This document shows, piece by piece, positions 1 to 7,940 of a stretch of DNA of 64,000 nt. The DNA lies in NCBI RefSeq assembly GCF_002266465.3, contig NZ_CP029427.2, forward strand, positions 5,024,501-5,088,500, read 5' to 3'. A model generated the notes under the pieces. It was not told the DNA's origin and made no database searches. It worked only from the letters and a program-made list of their open reading frames with translations. How positions within the stretch are numbered: position 1 is the stretch's first letter; every line of letters starts with the position of its first letter. The stretch comes from Bradyrhizobium symbiodeficiens. GTDB lineage: Bacteria > Pseudomonadota > Alphaproteobacteria > Rhizobiales > Xanthobacteraceae. The position numbers and the translations under genes were made by a program.

Positions 1-152
1 GGCAGCTGGATCAGGCGCTGCGACGACGTCGAGCGGGCGATGTGCGTGGCCGGGTGGTTGGCGTCGACGACCACGAGATCATCGCCGTGACCCATGGAGG
101 CCAACAGCCAGAGCAGGTCGGGCGTCAGGATCGGATCGATCAATTTCAGCAT
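1..152 (-). CDS. RbsD/FucU family sugar mutarotase, N-terminal part (cut by window edge)
   Basis: The first 50 codons read MLKLIDPILTPDLLWLLASM followed by GHGDDLVVVDANHPA, the typical start of RbsD/FucU mutarotases, which interconvert anomers of ribose or fucose in the cytoplasm. The His of GHGDD and the Asp of VVDANHPA match the positions of the family's active-site His and Asp. The gene runs off the left edge, so its length and substrate type (ribose or fucose) cannot be read. It is divergent from the caspase-like gene to the right, with about 165 bp between the two starts. Confidence 0.85.
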   Translation of the reverse strand, partial: MLKLIDPILTPDLLWLLASMGHGDDLVVVDANHPATHIARSTSSQRLIQL

Positions 153-198
153 GTGACGGCAGTTCCCCTTATCGATCGCTAACCATAGCAGGTTCCGG

Positions 199-216
199 GC
201 GTGATTCAGATCACGC
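199..216. promoter_or_regulatory. CRP/FNR-type palindrome upstream of caspase-like gene
   Basis: GCGTGAT-TCAG-ATCACGC is a perfect dyad with 7-bp arms. Its core GTGA-N6-TCAC equals the core of CRP-family sites (TGTGA-N6-TCACA), with C and G at the outer positions. It lies in the divergent region between the mutarotase and the caspase-like gene and could serve either promoter. The assignment to a Crp-type regulator is inference; a Crp/Fnr-family gene lies at the far right of this window. Confidence 0.5.
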
Positions 217-317
217 AAGACACCAGGGTGAGAGGGATCACGGACTTCGAGCTCGAACGCGGCGAAGCTCCTCGGCAACCAATCTCGTATCCGAGATCAG
301 TGCCAAAGGAGCACGCC

Positions 318-2114
318 ATGTTCCGCCTAAAGCCTTTGCTGATGACAGCCGGCCTCGTGGGAAGCCTGTTCGGCTTCGCCTGCGGCCCTGTTTCCGCGCA
401 AGTCGCCCCGGTCCAGCCGGCCCCCACCGCGTTGCAAGGCCCGGAGCAGCGGGTGGCGCTGGTGATCGGCAATTCGAACTACCAGAACGCACCGCAGCTC
501 GCCAATCCCGACAATGATGCCGAGTCGATGGCGAAGTTCCTGAACTCCGCCGGTTTCGAGGTGGTTGCCGCAACCGACCTGACCCAGAACGACATGCTGC
601 GCGTGGTGCAGGACTTCTCCGCAAAAGTCTCCGCGCGCGGTCCGAATACGGTGGCGATGGTCTATTATGCCGGTCACGGCGTGCAGCTCGCCGGCGAGAA
701 CTATCTCGTTCCCGTCGACGCCAAGGTGTCGAGCCAGACCGAGCTCGTCAACAATTCGGTGCGCCTGGTCGACGTGATGTCGACGCTGGAGACGATCCCG
801 AGCCGCATGCGCATCGTCGTTCTCGATGCGTGCCGCAACAACCCGTTCCCTGAAGTCAATGACGCCGGCCGCGGCCTCGCCATCGTCGATGCGCCGAACG
901 GCTCGATCGTCGGTTACTCGACCGCGCCGGGCGCTGAAGCGCTCGACGGCACCGGCGGCCACAGCCCTTACACGCAAGCCTTCCTGAACGTCGCGCGCGA
1001 GCCCAACGTGCCGATCGAGCAGCTGTTCAAGCGCATCCGCCTGCAGGTAAACCAGTCCACCAGCGGCGCGCAGATCCCGTGGGAGAGCTCCTCGCTCACC
1101 TCGGACTTCACCTTCTTCGGCGACACTGCTGTCGCTGCCAACCGCGCGCCGGTGAATACGCCTGTGGTGCAGATGGCCTCCAACCTGCCGAGCCGCTCGA
1201 CGCGTCAGGCCTATGACTACGTCGTGTCCGAAGGCCGGCCGGAATATTATCAGGAGTTCATCCGGATGTATCCGCACGACCCGCTGTGCGACCACGTTCG
1301 CTGGCTGCTCAACAACATCGTGCTCTCGCAGGCCTGGCACAAGGCGGTGCTCGTGAACTCGCCGCTCGGCTACAAGAGCTTCTATGACAGCTACGGCAAC
1401 AGCCCCTATGCGCAGACGGCGCTGAAGCTCCAGGTGCAGCCGAAGCAGATCCCCCTGATGCAGGCGACCAAGTTCCTGGCCCCGCAGAACATTGCTCCGA
1501 CCTTCAAGATCGGCAATCTCGGCCAACCGAAGTACATGCCGCTGCAGCAGGGTAACGGTGGTTCGCAGATGGGCGGCAATCTGCCGATCGTGCAGAAGCC
1601 GGTCGATGGCAACGTCATCGGCAAGCTCGGCACTGGCGGCAAAATCGTCAACCTGCCCTCTGGCAACAACAACCAGCCGAACCAGCAGAACGGCACGCCG
1701 TCGCAGATCCCGGGCAAGATCGTCACGCTGCCTGCGCCGACCAACACGACCACCAACAATGGCGGCATCGGCAAGATCGTGACGCTGCCGGCGACTAACA
1801 ACAAGACGGACGGCGGCAACGCCAACGGCAAGCCGGGCAAGATCGTGAGCATGCCGGTTAATATCGGCAAGGGCGGCACGAAGGTCGGGACGAAGCCGAT
1901 CAACGTTCAGACGCAGAACAACCCGATCCGTGTCAACAACGGCGCGAAGATCAACAACAACCCGGTGAACAAGGTGCAGGTGCAGAACAACAACCGCCCG
2001 CAGTTCAACACCACGAACCGCAACGTCAACAATGGCGGCAACAACTTCCGTCAGTCGATGAACCAGGCGCCCTCCATGGGCGGTGGCAACAACCATCGCG
2101 GCTTCATGCACTGA
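318..2114 (+). CDS. Secreted caspase-family protein with Asn-rich, GKIV-repeat tail
   Basis: I chose the ATG at 318 because AAAGGA lies 7 bp upstream and it opens with a classical signal peptide (MFRLKPLLMTAGLVGSLFGF, cleavage after VSA). That gives 598 residues. A peptidase C14 (caspase p20-like) domain covers roughly residues 45-275: RVALVIGNSNY, the catalytic His120 in YYAGHG and the catalytic Cys172 in LDACRNN are all present. The rest is not a known domain to me. About residue 400 onward is rich in Asn/Gln/Gly and carries four copies of G-K-I-V-x-(L/M)-P. Bacterial caspase-like proteins cut after Arg/Lys in the cases studied; no substrate can be read here. A strong terminator follows directly, so this gene is probably monocistronic. 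A second caspase-like gene lies at 48168. Confidence 0.9.
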   Translation: MFRLKPLLMTAGLVGSLFGFACGPVSAQVAPVQPAPTALQGPEQRVALVIGNSNYQNAPQLANPDNDAESMAKFLNSAGFEVVAATDLTQNDMLRVVQDFSAKVSARGPNTVAMVYYAGHGVQLAGENYLVPVDAKVSSQTELVNNSVRLVDVMSTLETIPSRMRIVVLDACRNNPFPEVNDAGRGLAIVDAPNGSIVGYSTAPGAEALDGTGGHSPYTQAFLNVAREPNVPIEQLFKRIRLQVNQSTSGAQIPWESSSLTSDFTFFGDTAVAANRAPVNTPVVQMASNLPSRSTRQAYDYVVSEGRPEYYQEFIRMYPHDPLCDHVRWLLNNIVLSQAWHKAVLVNSPLGYKSFYDSYGNSPYAQTALKLQVQPKQIPLMQATKFLAPQNIAPTFKIGNLGQPKYMPLQQGNGGSQMGGNLPIVQKPVDGNVIGKLGTGGKIVNLPSGNNNQPNQQNGTPSQIPGKIVTLPAPTNTTTNNGGIGKIVTLPATNNKTDGGNANGKPGKIVSMPVNIGKGGTKVGTKPINVQTQNNPIRVNNGAKINNNPVNKVQVQNNNRPQFNTTNRNVNNGGNNFRQSMNQAPSMGGGNNHRGFMH

Positions 2115-2137
2115 TCGCGGTCGGCCACACAACGACA

Positions 2138-2170
2138 AAGGGGCAGAGCGGAAACGCTCTGCCCCTTCTT
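2138..2170 (+). terminator. Rho-independent terminator of the caspase-like gene
   Basis: A perfect 13-bp stem (2138-2150 with 2155-2167) closes a GAAA tetraloop and runs into TT-C-TT. It starts 24 bp after the stop codon. Confidence 0.85.
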
Positions 2171-2230
2171 CATATCGAGGATAGATACGATCAGCTCGAT
2201 CGCAGCCAGCCTTCACCATTGGAACCGCTG

Positions 2231-2372
2231 GAGCGCACGCCTCGTCCTTCGAGACGACCGCTGCGCGGTCTCCTCAGGATGAGGCTAATCAGCATCGGTG
2301 CCCGTTGAAACTGTCGCCGCGCACTCCGCCCTCATCCTGAGGAGCCCGCCAAAGCGGGCGTCTCGAAGGATG
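2231..2372. repeat. Intergenic palindromic repeat, family A, copy 1
   Basis: About 142 bp that fold back on themselves: the left part (CGTCCTTCGAGACGACCGC, then CTCCTCAGGATGAGG) is complementary to the right part (CCTCATCCTGAGGAGC to GTCTCGAAGGATG). A second copy lies at 5483-5623. Smaller hairpins (GACCGCTGCGCGGTC, GCCCGCCAAAGCGGGC) sit inside each arm. It contains no gene. Confidence 0.9.
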
Positions 2373-2391
2373 CGCCACGGGGAAACCGCTC

Positions 2392-3375
2392 TCAGGCCAC
2401 CAGCTCAGAGAACAGATCCGCGTCGACATTGCCGCCGGAGAGCACGATCACGACGTTCTTCCCGGCGACATCGAGGCGGCCCGCAAGCAGCGCGGCAAGC
2501 CCCACCGCGCCGCCCGGCTCCACCACGAGCTTCAGCTCGCGATAGGCGAACGCGACGGCGGCGCCGACTTCCTTGTCCGACGCCGTGACGCCGCGCGCGA
2601 GCAGCTTGCTGTTGATCGCAAAGGTCATCTCGCCGGGGATCAGAGCCATCAGCGCATCGCAGATGGTGCGGCCCGCGGGGCCGTGCGGCTCGCGATGGCC
2701 GGCGGATAGCGAAATGCCGTGATCGTCGAACGCCTCGGGTTCGGCCACCACGATCTCGGCCAGCGGAAAGCGCGCCTTCACCGCCGTCGCCACGCCCGCA
2801 ATCAGGCCGCCGCCCGAGGCCGGAGCCACCACGATGTCAGGACTGAGGCCGAGCGTTGCCATGTCCTCCGCGATCTCGCGGCCGGCGGTGCCCTGGCCTG
2901 CGATCACGAAGGGATCGTCGTAGGGCCTCACCAGCGTCGCGCCGCGCTTCTCGGCGATGCCACGCGAGATCGCCTCGCGATCGTCCTTGTCGCGATCATA
3001 GAGTACGACCTCGGCGCCGTAGGATTTGGTGCGCTCGCGCTTCGACAACGGCGCATCCGCAGGCATCACGATGGTTGCCTGCATGTCGAGGATCTTTGCC
3101 GCTGCCGCCACGCCCTGGGCGTGGTTGCCGGAGGAGAACGCGACGACGCCGCCGGCGCGCTTGTCCTGCGGGATCGAGAACACCTTGTTGAAGGCGCCGC
3201 GGAACTTGAAGGAGCCGGTGCGCTGGAGCATCTCCGGCTTCAGGAACACTTTTGCACCGACGCGCTCATTGAGCACAGGAAAGGACAACAGCGGGGTGCG
3301 GATGGCGTAGGGCGCGATCACGCGCGCTGCGGCGTCGATGTCGGCGGGGCCGATCGGGAGGAGCTGTTCGGTCAT
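2392..3375 (-). CDS. Threonine/serine dehydratase, PLP fold type II
   Basis: The 327-residue protein fits the size of catabolic threonine dehydratases and serine racemases. Lys57 in GSFKFRGA is the Schiff-base lysine for pyridoxal phosphate, SSGNHAQG (about 81-88) binds the substrate carboxylate, and SGGGLIAG (187-194) is the phosphate-binding loop. The C-terminal ACT domains of biosynthetic IlvA are missing, so a catabolic or racemase role is more likely than isoleucine synthesis. The reaction would be L-Thr (or L-Ser) to 2-oxobutyrate (pyruvate) plus ammonia in the cytoplasm. It appears to be a single gene between the family A repeat and the glycosyltransferase; the sequence does not settle the preferred substrate. 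Confidence 0.88.
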   Translation of the reverse strand: MTEQLLPIGPADIDAAARVIAPYAIRTPLLSFPVLNERVGAKVFLKPEMLQRTGSFKFRGAFNKVFSIPQDKRAGGVVAFSSGNHAQGVAAAAKILDMQATIVMPADAPLSKRERTKSYGAEVVLYDRDKDDREAISRGIAEKRGATLVRPYDDPFVIAGQGTAGREIAEDMATLGLSPDIVVAPASGGGLIAGVATAVKARFPLAEIVVAEPEAFDDHGISLSAGHREPHGPAGRTICDALMALIPGEMTFAINSKLLARGVTASDKEVGAAVAFAYRELKLVVEPGGAVGLAALLAGRLDVAGKNVVIVLSGGNVDADLFSELVA

Positions 3376-3425
3376 GTCAGACCTTATCGCGGCCGGTGAG
3401 GCCCGGGCAAGACACCTCCGCGAGA

Positions 3426-4469
3426 TCAGGCGACGAAGCGTGGCTGTTCCGTCCCATTCCGGCCCGGCAGCACCGCGCCAACCGCCAGAATGCTGTCCAC
3501 GAAAACCCGGGCCGAGGCCTCCCAGGTGTAACTGGCGGCGAATTCGACGCAGTCCTGCCGGGGGACGTCGAGCGCCGCAAAGCAGGCGGTGCGGAGGTCG
3601 TGATCCAGCGCGCCGACCGGCGCATCGCCGATCACGTCGCGGGGGCCCTTCACCGGAAAGGCCGCGACCGGCAGGCCGCTCGCGAGCGCTTCGAGCAGCA
3701 CCAGGCCGAACGTGTCGGTCTTGCTGGGAAACACGAACACGTCGGCCGCCGCATAGATGTCGGCCAATTCCTCACCGTGCTTCTCGCCGAGGAAGATCGC
3801 GTCGGGATAGGCCTCTTCGAGCGAGGCGCGCGCGGGGCCGTCGCCGACGATCACCTTGGTCCCGGGCAGATCCAGATCGAGGAAGGCCTCGAGATTCTTT
3901 TCCACGGCGACGCGGCCGACCGACAGGAACACCGGCGCCGGCAGGCAGAGGTCGATGGCGCGGGGGTGGAATAGATGGGTGTCGACGCCGCGCGGCCACA
4001 GCACGACATTGTCGAAACCGCGCTCGGTCAGCTCGCTGGCGAGCGCAGGCGTCGCCGCCATCACGGCGCGGCTGGGCGCATGGAAGCGGCGCAGCGCGTG
4101 CCAGATCAGCGAGCCCGGCACCGGCACGCGGGCGCGGACATATTCGGGAAAGCGGGTGTGGAAGCTGGTCGTGAACGGCAGCTTGCGCTGGCGGCAATAG
4201 CGGCGGACCATCAGGCCGATCGGCCCTTCGGTCGCGATATGGATGCTGTCCGGTTGCGCCTCCGCGATCAGCTTCGCAATTCGCGCCGGGCGGGGCATCG
4301 CTAGGCGCACGTCGCGATAGCTCGGCATCGCAAAGGTTCGGAACGATTGCGGCGTCAGGAACTCGAATTCGACGCCGAGGCTTTTGCCGGCGTCGGCAAG
4401 CTTGGTCAGCGTCCGAACCACACCGTTCACTTGCGGGTGCCAGGCGTCGGTCGCGACCAGGATGCGCAT
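3426..4469 (-). CDS. GT4 family glycosyltransferase
   Basis: The protein has 347 residues. The N-terminal Rossmann half opens MRILVATDAWHPQVNGVVRT, the hallmark of GT4 enzymes of the mannosyl/sulfoquinovosyl transferase type. In the second half, GRVAVEKNLEAFL and FGLVLLEALASGLP give the donor-binding region with the EX7E motif. It probably moves a sugar from an NDP-sugar to a lipid or glycolipid at the inner membrane face. It follows the metallophosphoesterase gene after 13 bp and so is likely its operon partner, which fits glycolipid or envelope synthesis. Donor and acceptor cannot be read from sequence. Confidence 0.85.
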   Translation of the reverse strand: MRILVATDAWHPQVNGVVRTLTKLADAGKSLGVEFEFLTPQSFRTFAMPSYRDVRLAMPRPARIAKLIAEAQPDSIHIATEGPIGLMVRRYCRQRKLPFTTSFHTRFPEYVRARVPVPGSLIWHALRRFHAPSRAVMAATPALASELTERGFDNVVLWPRGVDTHLFHPRAIDLCLPAPVFLSVGRVAVEKNLEAFLDLDLPGTKVIVGDGPARASLEEAYPDAIFLGEKHGEELADIYAAADVFVFPSKTDTFGLVLLEALASGLPVAAFPVKGPRDVIGDAPVGALDHDLRTACFAALDVPRQDCVEFAASYTWEASARVFVDSILAVGAVLPGRNGTEQPRFVA

Positions 4470-4482
4470 CAGGCGGTCTCCG

Positions 4483-5295
4483 TCATGCAGCTCTGGCTGC
4501 GACCTGCGGGACGGCTGCCGGCTTCTGCAAATGATCCGCCCAGGTGATAATCTCGAAATGACCGTCGTCGTGCTCGACCAGCGCCGTGCAGCTCTCGACC
4601 CAGTCGCCGCAATTCATGTAGCGGATGCCGCCCTCGTCGCGGATCACGGCGTAGTGGATGTGGCCGCAGATCACGCCGTCGGCGTCGTAGCGTCGCGCCT
4701 CTGCGGCGAGCGCCTGCTCGAACGCGCCGATGTAATTGACGGCGTTCTTGACCTTCTGCTTGGCCCATTGCGACAGCGACCAATAGGGCACCTTGAACAG
4801 GCGGCGGAAAAAGTTGACGAAGCGATTCATCTGGATCGCGAAGTCGTAGGCCTTGTCGCCGAGATGGGCGAGCCAGCGCGCGTTCTGCACTACGAGATCG
4901 AAGATGTCGCCGTGGATGACGAGATAGCGCTTGCCGTCCACGCCGGTGTGGACGGTGTTCTCGACCACGTCGATGCCGCCGAAATGCGTGCCGTAATAGT
5001 TGCGCAGGAACTCGTCGTGATTGCCGGGGATGTAGACGATCTTGGCGCCCTTGCGCGCCTTGCGCAGCAGCTTCTGCACCAGGTCGTTGTGGGATTGCGG
5101 CCAGTTCCAGCTCGATTTCAGCGCCCAGCCATCGACGATGTCGCCGACCAGATAGATCGTGTCGGCATCATGGTAGCGCAGGAAGTCGAGCAGAAGATCG
5201 GCTTGAGAACCGCGGGCTCCGAGATGAACGTCGGAGATGAACAACGTGCGAAAGCGCCGCTCCGGGCTCTCGTCACTCACATCGTAACTTCCCAT
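4483..5295 (-). CDS. Calcineurin-like metallophosphoesterase (UDP-diacylglucosamine diphosphatase family)
   Basis: All metal-binding blocks of the calcineurin-like fold are present: SDVHLG (D22, H24), GDIVDG (D52), GNHDEF (92-97), VIHGD (127-131) and GHIHYA near the C-terminus. I use the ATG at 5295 (270 residues); an in-frame ATG at 5415 would add 40 residues that look non-conserved, and neither start has a strong ribosome-binding site. Family members are often named LpxH-like, but alphaproteobacteria normally use LpxI for that lipid A step, so a role on another lipid diphosphate is as likely. The glycosyltransferase gene follows after 13 bp. Confidence 0.82.
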   Translation of the reverse strand: MGSYDVSDESPERRFRTLFISDVHLGARGSQADLLLDFLRYHDADTIYLVGDIVDGWALKSSWNWPQSHNDLVQKLLRKARKGAKIVYIPGNHDEFLRNYYGTHFGGIDVVENTVHTGVDGKRYLVIHGDIFDLVVQNARWLAHLGDKAYDFAIQMNRFVNFFRRLFKVPYWSLSQWAKQKVKNAVNYIGAFEQALAAEARRYDADGVICGHIHYAVIRDEGGIRYMNCGDWVESCTALVEHDDGHFEIITWADHLQKPAAVPQVAARAA

Positions 5296-5482
5296 GCGCC
5301 AGCCTGTAACAAATGTCCCGTGACAGGGGGATGACAGATTGAACCCTTGAGGCACCTTCAGATACGAATCAAACCTTGCCTCGCCCTCCCCGCGAATATC
5401 AGTCGCATGCGACAATCAGGCGACATGGCGCCGCAGGGGGGCTCCAGGGCGCACCTTTTCACGAATGTCGCTTTGCACAGCT

Positions 5483-5623
5483 GAGCGCACGCCGCGTCCT
5501 TCGAGACGACCGCTTCGCGGTCTCCTCAGGATGAAGCTAAGCAGCACCGGTTTCTGTGAAACTGCGGCCGCACATTCCGTCCTCATCCTGAGGGCCCGCC
5601 AACGGCGGGCGTCTCGAAGGATG
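5483..5623. repeat. Intergenic palindromic repeat, family A, copy 2
   Basis: About 141 bp, aligned end to end with the copy at 2231-2372, with changes concentrated in the middle. The two outer arms are mutually complementary and each carries its own small hairpin. It fills most of the gap between the metallophosphoesterase and thiD genes. Confidence 0.9.
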
Positions 5624-5673
5624 ACAGCTGGCGAAATTGCTTCCGCGGAAGCTCCGCGTCAGTAAAATCCGCG

Positions 5674-6474
5674 TCAGTAAAACTTGTGGAAATGATGGAT
5701 CGGGCCGTGGCCGTGGCCGACGCTGAAGCGGTCGGCGGCTGCGATGGCCGCGCTGATCCAGGCCTTCGCGTTGCGTACGGCAGGCTCCAGACCCTCGCCC
5801 TTGGCCAGCCCCGCCGCGACCGCCGAGGACAGCGAGCAACCGGTGCCGTGGGTGTTGCGCGTGGCAACACGCGGCGCCGCGAGCGCGATCGTGCCTTCGG
5901 ACGTGACGAGATAGTCGGTGCTCTCTCCGCCCTCGCCGTGGCCACCCTTGATCAGGACCGCGCGGCAGCCGAGCGCCAGCAGGCGATGCCCCTGGCTTTC
6001 GATCTCGGCCTCGCTCACCGCGATCTCCTCGTCGAGCAAAGCTGCGGCCTCCGGCAGATTCGGCGTGATCACTGAGGCCATCGGTATCAGCCTTGTGCGC
6101 AGGGCATCGACGGCCTCGGATGCGAGCAAGCGGTCGCCGGAGGTCGCCACCATCACGGGATCGAGCACGACATGCTTCGGCTTCCAGCGCGACAGCGCGG
6201 CCGCGATCGCATCGATGCTGGCGACCTGGGCGACCATGCCGATTTTCACCGCGCCGACGTCGAGATCGGAGAACACCGCATCGATCTGCGCGGTGACGAA
6301 TTCGGCCGGCACCGCCTGAATGCCGGTGACGCCGCGCGTGTTCTGCGCCGTCAACGCCGTGATGGCGGAGGCGCCATAGACGCCCAGCGCGGCAAAGGTC
6401 TTCAGGTCGGCCTGGATGCCGGCCCCGCCGCTCGAATCGGAGCCGGCGATGGTGAGTGCGACCGGGGTCGTCAT
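5674..6474 (-). CDS. thiD: Bifunctional hydroxymethylpyrimidine / phosphomethylpyrimidine kinase
   Basis: ThiD phosphorylates HMP to HMP-P and HMP-P to HMP-PP, the pyrimidine half of thiamine. The 266-residue protein begins MTTPVALTIAGSDSSGGAGI, the ribokinase-fold signature of ThiD, and continues with QADLKTFAALGVYG. A GTGCS motif near the C-terminus forms the anion hole. I chose the ATG at 6474 because it puts the conserved motif at the usual distance from the start; an upstream in-frame ATG would add 20 unsupported residues. No TPP riboswitch is seen upstream and no other thi gene lies nearby. The gene is divergent from the Lrp-like gene. Confidence 0.93.
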   Translation of the reverse strand: MTTPVALTIAGSDSSGGAGIQADLKTFAALGVYGASAITALTAQNTRGVTGIQAVPAEFVTAQIDAVFSDLDVGAVKIGMVAQVASIDAIAAALSRWKPKHVVLDPVMVATSGDRLLASEAVDALRTRLIPMASVITPNLPEAAALLDEEIAVSEAEIESQGHRLLALGCRAVLIKGGHGEGGESTDYLVTSEGTIALAAPRVATRNTHGTGCSLSSAVAAGLAKGEGLEPAVRNAKAWISAAIAAADRFSVGHGHGPIHHFHKFY

Positions 6475-6605
6475 GGGCAGATTTTCAGCGTTTTCGGGAC
6501 CATGGTCCGTCCTACCGCGCGCGCCGGGTGACAAGCAAGTTCGCTTGCTAATTCCGGCCGGTTTTGGCCTATTAGCCGGAAGAATACGCTTTCGGAGTGC
6601 CCGCG

Positions 6606-6851
6606 ATGGTTCCTTTTTTCGTCCAGATCAAATGCAAGCTCGGCCAGTCCTATACGGTCGCCAACGCGCTTGCCGAAGCCGAGATCGCGTCCGAAATCTA
6701 CTCCACGGCCGGCCAATACGACCTTCTCGTGAAGTTCTACGTCGACAAGGACACCGACATCGGCCATTTCGTCAACGAGAAGGTGCAGGTGCTGCCGGGC
6801 ATCCAGGACACCCTCACCATCATCACCTTCAAGGCGTTCGGCGCCAGCTAG
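6606..6851 (+). CDS. Stand-alone Lrp/AsnC ligand-binding (RAM) domain protein
   Basis: The 81-residue protein (MVPFFVQIKCKLGQSYTVAN) consists only of the alpha/beta RAM domain that binds amino acids and forms oligomers in Lrp/AsnC regulators; there is no helix-turn-helix. The start is set by GGAG 8 bp upstream of the ATG at 6606. Family members may act as amino-acid sensors or modify full-length Lrp proteins, but no partner can be named from this locus. It converges on the diheme cytochrome gene. Confidence 0.85.
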   Translation: MVPFFVQIKCKLGQSYTVANALAEAEIASEIYSTAGQYDLLVKFYVDKDTDIGHFVNEKVQVLPGIQDTLTIITFKAFGAS

Positions 6852-6858
6852 CCCGCAG

Positions 6859-7785
6859 CTAGCCGGCGTCCTTGCGCTTTGGCCGCGGCGGACCGTCCAC
6901 CGGCGGCAGCGATTTGAGGTAGTCCGCCATCGCCGCAAGATCCGCGTCGGACAATTGCGAGGTGTTCTTGATCACACGCGTCATCGCGCCGCCGACGCTG
7001 TCGCCGTCGGGCAATTCGCCGGTCTTGAGGAAATAGGCGATATCCTTCGCGCTCCACTCGCCGAGGCGCTTCTGCGTGATGTTGGGCACCCAGCCCTCGC
7101 CTTCCGGATTCGGCCCGCCGGCAAAGCGCTGGCTCGAGATGATGCCGCCGAGTGCATTGCGCGGGCTGTGGCATTCGGCGCAATGGCCAAAACTGTTGAC
7201 GAGATAGGCGCCACGATTGAATTGCGGCGACCTGGTGCCGTCGGCGACAAAAGGCTTGTCGTCCATAAACAGCAATTTCCAGATGCCGATGTTGCGGCGG
7301 ATGTTGAAGGGAAAGCCGACGTCGTGGTCACGTACCTTGCCGGTCACGGGCGGAAGCGTCTTCAGATAAGCGAAGAGATCGAGCACGTCCTCGCGCCTGG
7401 CATGCTGGTACGATGTATAGGGAAACGCGGGAAAATAATGCTGCCCGCCCGGCGAAACCCCGCGCATCACCGCGTTGACGAAGTCGGCGTCGGTCCATTC
7501 GCCGATGCCGTCGTTCGGATCGGGGGAGATGTTCGGCGCGTAGAACGTTCCGAACGGCGACTTGATCGCGACGCCGCCGCCGAGCCTGACACGATCGGGC
7601 TGGTTGGGCGTGGCATGGCAGGACGCGCAGCCCCCGGCGTTGAACATCGCCTCACCGTTGGCAAGGTTTGCCACATGGGCCGGCGCTTTGCCCACGGCTG
7701 CCACCACCGGCGCGCTGAGCCACCAATAGACGCCGGCAGCAATGGCCGCGGCGAGCAGCCCTGCGAGAATTGTTCGTTGCAACAT
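6859..7785 (-). CDS. Diheme c-type cytochrome
   Basis: The 308-residue protein has an N-terminal membrane anchor or signal (about residues 5-30) and two heme c sites, CASCH (53-57) and CAECH (202-206). Motifs such as YAPNISPDP and a conserved ...GAYLVNSFGHCAECHSPRN block resemble cytochrome subunits of membrane-bound alcohol/aldehyde dehydrogenases. It would carry electrons in the periplasm from a dehydrogenase to the respiratory chain. No dehydrogenase partner is adjacent, although an orphan molybdenum hydroxylase subunit lies 3 kb away. It is divergent from the CHRD gene. Confidence 0.88.
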   Translation of the reverse strand: MLQRTILAGLLAAAIAAGVYWWLSAPVVAAVGKAPAHVANLANGEAMFNAGGCASCHATPNQPDRVRLGGGVAIKSPFGTFYAPNISPDPNDGIGEWTDADFVNAVMRGVSPGGQHYFPAFPYTSYQHARREDVLDLFAYLKTLPPVTGKVRDHDVGFPFNIRRNIGIWKLLFMDDKPFVADGTRSPQFNRGAYLVNSFGHCAECHSPRNALGGIISSQRFAGGPNPEGEGWVPNITQKRLGEWSAKDIAYFLKTGELPDGDSVGGAMTRVIKNTSQLSDADLAAMADYLKSLPPVDGPPRPKRKDAG

Positions 7786-7874
7786 GCCGATCCATTCACT
7801 CGTCGCGGCTAACCTAAGACCGATGTCGTCGCGGCTCCAGCCACGAAGAATTTAGCCCGCCCTGGCCGAAAACG

Positions 7875-7899
7875 GGAATAAACTGAAATGCCGGCTGTT
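7875..7899 (+). promoter_or_regulatory. Possible EcfG-type promoter of the CHRD gene
   Basis: GGAAT-N16-TGTT resembles the alphaproteobacterial general-stress promoter GGAAC-N16/17-CGTT with one change in each box. It would give a leader of about 30 nt before the CHRD start codon. Weak support on its own. Confidence 0.3.
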
Positions 7900-7940
7900 G
7901 GAAGTTTGGCAGCCCGAACGGGTTCAACAGGGAGAATGCC

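Noticed and set aside
327..2219. A 630-codon minus-strand frame opposite the first caspase-like gene
   Set aside because: Antisense composition; it also runs through the terminator.
2231..2372. CRISPR array
   Set aside because: The repeats are dispersed palindromes with no regular spacers, and no cas genes are present.
6475..6605. TPP riboswitch before thiD
   Set aside because: The THI-box core is absent; only a small AGCAAG-TTCG-CTTGCT hairpin is found.
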